Assembly: GCA_000231825.2 (NCBI GenBank)
Contig: JH720337.1
Location: forward strand, 417,122 to 481,121
From: Tetrahymena elliotti 4EA
Lineage: Eukaryota > Ciliophora > Oligohymenophorea > Hymenostomatida > Tetrahymenidae
Length of the DNA: 64,000 nt
Direction: 5' to 3'
This document shows positions 60,014-64,000 of this stretch, piece by piece; position 1 is the stretch's first letter; the number at the start of each line of letters is the position of its first letter. The position numbers and the translations under genes are program-made. The notes under the pieces were generated by a model that was not told the DNA's origin, did no database searches, and saw only the letters and a list, made by a program, of their open reading frames with translations.

Positions 60014-60933
60014 ATGGATTTAGAATAAGCTTTACAGATTTAAAAATTAAAAAAGATTTCGAAAAATATTTTATTTTTTATTGATAAAAGGAATTAAAAT
60101 TATCCTTTTGTAAGAACCTAAAAACAAAAAACATTATACCTTTGACAGAAGCAATAAAGCAAAAGAAAAATCTGAAGTATCTAGATATAGACTTCTAAGA
60201 TAATATAAGTACTTAAAGTGACATGAATCAATTTTTTTCTACTTTAAAAGAATTAAATGGATTGATAAAACTGAGAATTTGTATTGATAAAAGTTAGAAT
60301 TGTGTGTTGAACGATGAAGGTGGGCTATCTTGGAGATGGCTTTTAAAGTCTTTAGGAGATAAATTGGATCTTTTTGAATTTTCAGCTTAAGATACTGATT
60401 CCCAAATAGAATTTTGGATTAATTTTTTTAGTGGATTAAAAAATAATTATTAGTTGAGAGTTTTCTCTTTGAATGCAAACTTTAAGACCAGCAGATAACA
60501 TTCCTGTTTAGAATTGTTTTTGTAATAAGTTTTTGAAAACTTTTAGAATATGGAATGTTTAAGCATATCTCTAGATAGTTTAAATATACTTTTGAAGCCC
60601 TTATCAATGAGTGTATTAATGAATATATAGCACAGTGTAATAAAATTAAATGAAAATTCAATCAATTTGATGCCTTCCAATACTGAAATTGACTTAGCCA
60701 CATTTTAATATTAGAAAAATAAAGAATTGATCTCTTTATATTTAGATTTTTTGACAAACAACTTTTTTATAAAAAATTTTAAGTTCTTAGATTGCATATT
60801 TTATCAATCTTTTTTTGATTAAGTACAACTAGAAAATTAAGAGGTAGCTCTTTAAATAGCCTGCTTTAACAAATACATTTCCTAAAATATACCTTTCCAT
60901 AGTAGGCTTGTATTTTGGGATCTTTATTTTTGA
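60014..60933 (+). CDS. LRR-type protein with one intron
   Basis: Two exons (60014-60109 and 60160-60933) give 289 residues; the 50-base intron keeps the frame. The protein has irregular Leu/Phe repeats, for example KKNLKYLDIDF, LKELNGLIKLRICID, MECLSISLDSLNILLKPLS and ELISLYLDFLTNNF, with spacing of about 28-35 residues. It lacks the N-x-I-G signature of LRR gene 1. No other domain is seen. It may form one locus with the frame at 58808-59860, but an in-frame join was not found. The chosen ATG is the first that leads into the spliced frame; an alternative joins the second exon through an acceptor at 60090. Confidence 0.6.
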
Positions 60934-61583
60934 ATATTTCAATTTATTAAATAACCTTTTACAAAAATATTTTGAACCCATAAAAAACTTGAGGGAATGT
61001 ATGAATGTATGAAAGAGTTAGTTAGCTAGTTAGTGAGTTTTCTTCATTTTTAGAATGAATGAATTACTAAAATATATAAAAAATAACTATTTAACTTGAT
61101 TAATTTTAAGTTATTAAATAAAATTTATTATATTATTTATATTACCAATTAGAGTAAATTTGTTTGTTTAAAGTTTTGAATTAAGTGAGAGTAGAACAAT
61201 GATTGAGAAATTAAAATTAATAAGATTTTATATAGTATTATTGTAAAAGCAGAGATGATGAAATTCTTTTGTATATATCTTAAGCTAATAGATAACTTAA
61301 CTACAATACATACATATGTGTATAAAGAAAGATTAGTGATTTTTCATATTAATATTATTATATTGATAGTTTGTTTTTTTATTTGTTTTTTAAGATAGAG
61401 TTCTGTATTATTTTATTATAAACATAAAATTTAATGAGATATTTTGTAACCTCTATTTGTAATTGATAGTTTTTAAATTAAAACACTGCTAATAAATACT
61501 GAAATTAGCCAATTTAATTTTGAGCTGTTAGGTAAAGTTGTATTATTGAAACTAGCTAAGCAAAATATTTTATTTTAAGTTTT
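60934..61583. other. Intergenic stretch between convergent genes
   Basis: AT-rich, with a few short simple repeats (gaatgtatgaatgtatgaa and gttagttagctagttagtgag near 60995-61040). No gene is seen. Confidence 0.55.
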
Positions 61584-63447
61584 TCAAAGATCGTAAGACT
61601 TATCTAAAAAGCGATTTAATTAATTTTTAACCATCCAGGCAGTTCCACTAGAGAGAGGAGCCTTTTGATATTTTGATATATTATATTTGTTAAATAAAGT
61701 TAATTGATCATATTAATTTACCTTGACTAGATTTATAGTGATACCTTTATAAAATGTAGGAATGTATCCTTCTTTTTTTATGTAGTGTGAAGCAAGTTAT
61801 CTATAAGTCCTTTGATTATAAATAAATTTATTCTTTAGATACTTAGAAATGGTTTATTAATATTCAAAATACATTTTGTGTTTTTATTCACCAGTAGAAA
61901 TCAAGAGGGACTAAGCTTGTCTCCTTTTTCTCATAACGTCAAACGGATATGCAACTTGTTAAATTACATTAATTTTATTTTATATAAGATTAAATAGTGT
62001 AAATTGAACATACTCATTTATGATATAGTGGCTCCAATAGCACCAAATATAAAGTCCATATACCACTTATTGGCACTTTAAATATGGTTTTCTTTAGCAT
62101 AGTTTTTTAAATTTGTCATCATAAAGAATCCTGACCCATGATAGAATATTACGCCCTAATTTAATTAATTTTAAATAAAATTGAGGAGACTAATTTTCAA
62201 GTATAGAGTATTAATATGAAATGTATTAAATGGTTTAATAATTTGATTTGATGCCGTATTAACCCAATATTTTATTGTTAAATTAAAATTTTGAAATATA
62301 TTACAATTATAGCTAAGCCAAGGCCACTGTAGAAACCTCTATATCCCTCTTAGTTATATACAACCTTTACTGCATGAACAAAGTTTTTGTAATGGAAATT
62401 ATCTCTTTACATAGCCAATCTTGTTCTATGAATATTTTTATATAAAAAAAATGTTAAAGCTGTATATTTACAAAAATACTTCTTTAAATTAAAATAGGTA
62501 AAAATGTATTTATTATCCAGTCCTTTAAAATATTTTGCAGTTAAAAATAATTTGCTTAAAACGGAAAAATTTTATTTATCTTTCAGATTAAAAATAATAA
62601 TATTTATTAATTTTATATTATATATTTGTTACCTAACAAACTCAAAAGGATAGCATATTGATTAAGAGACAATACCTGAAGTGGCACCAATTGAGAATAG
62701 TACAAGTTGTTTTTTTATTTTATGTTCATTTGGATATGGGTTATACACATTCTATATTTTTAAAGATAAGTTATTTAATTCTACTTTATCAAATTTGCTT
62801 TTTTTATTTAAATTTGCTTGCTTTCCAATAGTCAATCTACATTGTCAATGGATCAATATTAAAAAAACAAAAATTTTCAAGCATGCTAATGAATTTATAT
62901 TTAAATCAAGTTTGGATACCTTCCTCAAGTAGTCAAAGGTCGAGAAATTCTAATATTTTAATTTTAAGTTTAATTCTTTTGTTTTTCTTATTGTTTTTAT
63001 AAAATTTTACTATTGATGCAAAGGGAAATATTCTTAATAGATTTGCACTATTACCTCTCCAAAGATTTTTAATTCCATGCTTTTAAATGATAAATTTGCC
63101 TTCATTGTAAAATTCTCTGTATGTGAGGGTTCTATCCCTTGTCTTTTTTATATTTTGATTGTAAATAAATGACTTATGCTTAGAATTAACTCAAATTCTT
63201 ATACCACAAAGAGTAGTTTGACCCTCTCAAAAGGAGCAATTACAGTTTTTCCACAAGCACCGGCTATACCTCCTAAATAAAGTAAAAATATTCAAATTAG
63301 GATCTATGAACATATCTAAGATGCTAAATATTAGAGTCTTAAATGCAATACTATACCGCTAAAAAAACTCTTTAGTTGATTGTGTTCATTCTTCCTATGA
63401 ATATTTTCTGAAGTTTCTAGCTAATTTGAACTTTATTTATTACTCAT
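61584..63447 (-). CDS. Mitochondrial carrier family (SLC25-type) transporter, 9 exons
   Basis: Nine minus-strand exons (63357-63447, 63205-63272, 63011-63142, 62920-62949, 62633-62751, 62305-62425, 62014-62155, 61722-61954, 61584-61661) join to 337 residues with no frame break. The family moves metabolites or nucleotides across the inner mitochondrial membrane. Three repeats each hold the PX[DE]XX[KR] signature: APFERVK, YPFEFVR and YPFDVMR. Further landmarks are FFSGGIAGACGKTV, LWRGNSANLLRIFPFASI, NFSTFDYLRK and GYRGFYSGLGLAI. The third repeat has an enlarged matrix loop (about 50 residues between RKRRQAQS and IKKEGY). The substrate cannot be told from the sequence; the LWRGN-RI-P layout fits the CoA/nucleotide-like branch but also others. 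Confidence 0.93.
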
Positions 63448-63838
63448 TTGATTTTAATTGTATTTTGACTCTACTAAATAAATAAATATTATTTAGATTA
63501 AATTAAATAATTAACAATTATTAAGATTCGGGCAGTAATCTATTTAATATTGCCTTATATTATACAATTTATTTAACTCTACGCAATAGAGTAACGATTT
63601 ATTTTATCTTCCATTTATTAAAATCATACATACATCTATTTTATCTTTTTCTCAGGTATTTTTTGCATAATAACCTATTTCTCCTGCTAAATATTTATGT
63701 AAAATAATAAAATCTACTAAATTAAATACTAAAATAACTGAAATATGAAGTATCAAGTATATATTACTCAATTTAAAAAGGAATATAAAAATAATTTTTA
63801 ATAATAGAATTATATTTTATAAATAAAGAGAGAATAAA
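63448..63838. other. Spacer between divergent genes
   Basis: AT-rich, nothing recognised; likely shared promoter region. Confidence 0.5.
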
Positions 63839-64000
63839 ATGAAAGAAGATTCTCGTACAATAGAAGAAATTTAGAAAAATCTTGTGAAATTGAACAACTT
63901 CTAATATAAGTTAAGCTAAGTAAACACCAAAATTTCTTGTAAATGTAATTACTTAGGTTTATTTACATAACAAATCTTCAAAATTCTTTCGAAAATAAGT
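63839..64000 (+). CDS. Start of a gene cut by the window edge
   Basis: An ATG frame open for 54 codons to the end of the window, beginning MKEDSRTIEEIQKNLVKLNN, with a hydrophilic helical start and then CKCNYLGLFTQQIFKIL. Too short to identify. The leader AT-rich context and balanced composition support a real start. Confidence 0.5.

Noticed and set aside
1..64000. tRNA genes
   Set aside because: No stretch with a B-box-like GTTCRA in a cloverleaf context was found; the few ggttcg matches lie inside coding exons such as TBP and the CNB gene.

Overview
This is very AT-rich nuclear DNA from a ciliate, most likely Tetrahymena or a close oligohymenophorean relative. Long protein-like frames run through many TAA and TAG codons at positions where glutamine fits, and every gene ends at TGA. 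Known families such as TBP, L-2-hydroxyglutarate dehydrogenase and a mitochondrial carrier become full length only under this code (UAA/UAG = Gln, UGA = stop). Introns are short, AT-rich and GT..AG. All coordinates below come from hand translation with that code. I saw no tRNA, rRNA, CRISPR array or bacterial-type element, no CBS-like chromosome breakage motif and no telomere array.

Layout. 1-3.7 kb: two small minus-strand cysteine-rich secreted proteins with GPI-anchor-like tails, related in style to ciliate surface (immobilisation) antigens. 6.2-10 kb: a 12-exon OSCA/TMEM63-type mechanosensitive channel with a long Q/N/P-rich tail. 10.7-25.7 kb: a plus-strand array of a two-transmembrane receptor-like family (712, 703 and 751 aa intact copies and one truncated, frameshifted copy) built by segmental duplication; a non-RD protein kinase lies inside the array. 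25.7-32.8 kb: mostly non-coding, with a few small weak ORFs. 32.8-34.0 kb: a DUF3472-type protein. 35-43 kb: a leucine-rich-repeat (LRR) cluster with one intronless minus-strand gene and two intron-rich plus-strand genes in which one exon encodes one repeat. 44.4-45.6 kb: a multipass membrane protein of unknown function.

47.4-64 kb is a normal gene-dense stretch: TATA-binding protein, zeta-class glutathione transferase/maleylacetoacetate isomerase, a small acidic protein that might be GON7-like, a double cyclic-nucleotide-binding protein, a Q/S/K-rich protein, L-2-hydroxyglutarate dehydrogenase, two more LRR-type genes, a 9-exon mitochondrial carrier and the start of a gene cut by the window edge.

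The genes do not form one pathway. The most system-like part is the receptor-like array with its embedded non-RD kinase, followed by the fast-evolving LRR cluster. Both look like expanding accessory families and are the best places to look for undescribed biology. Most intergenic stretches show only AT-rich sequence plus local degenerate repeats.
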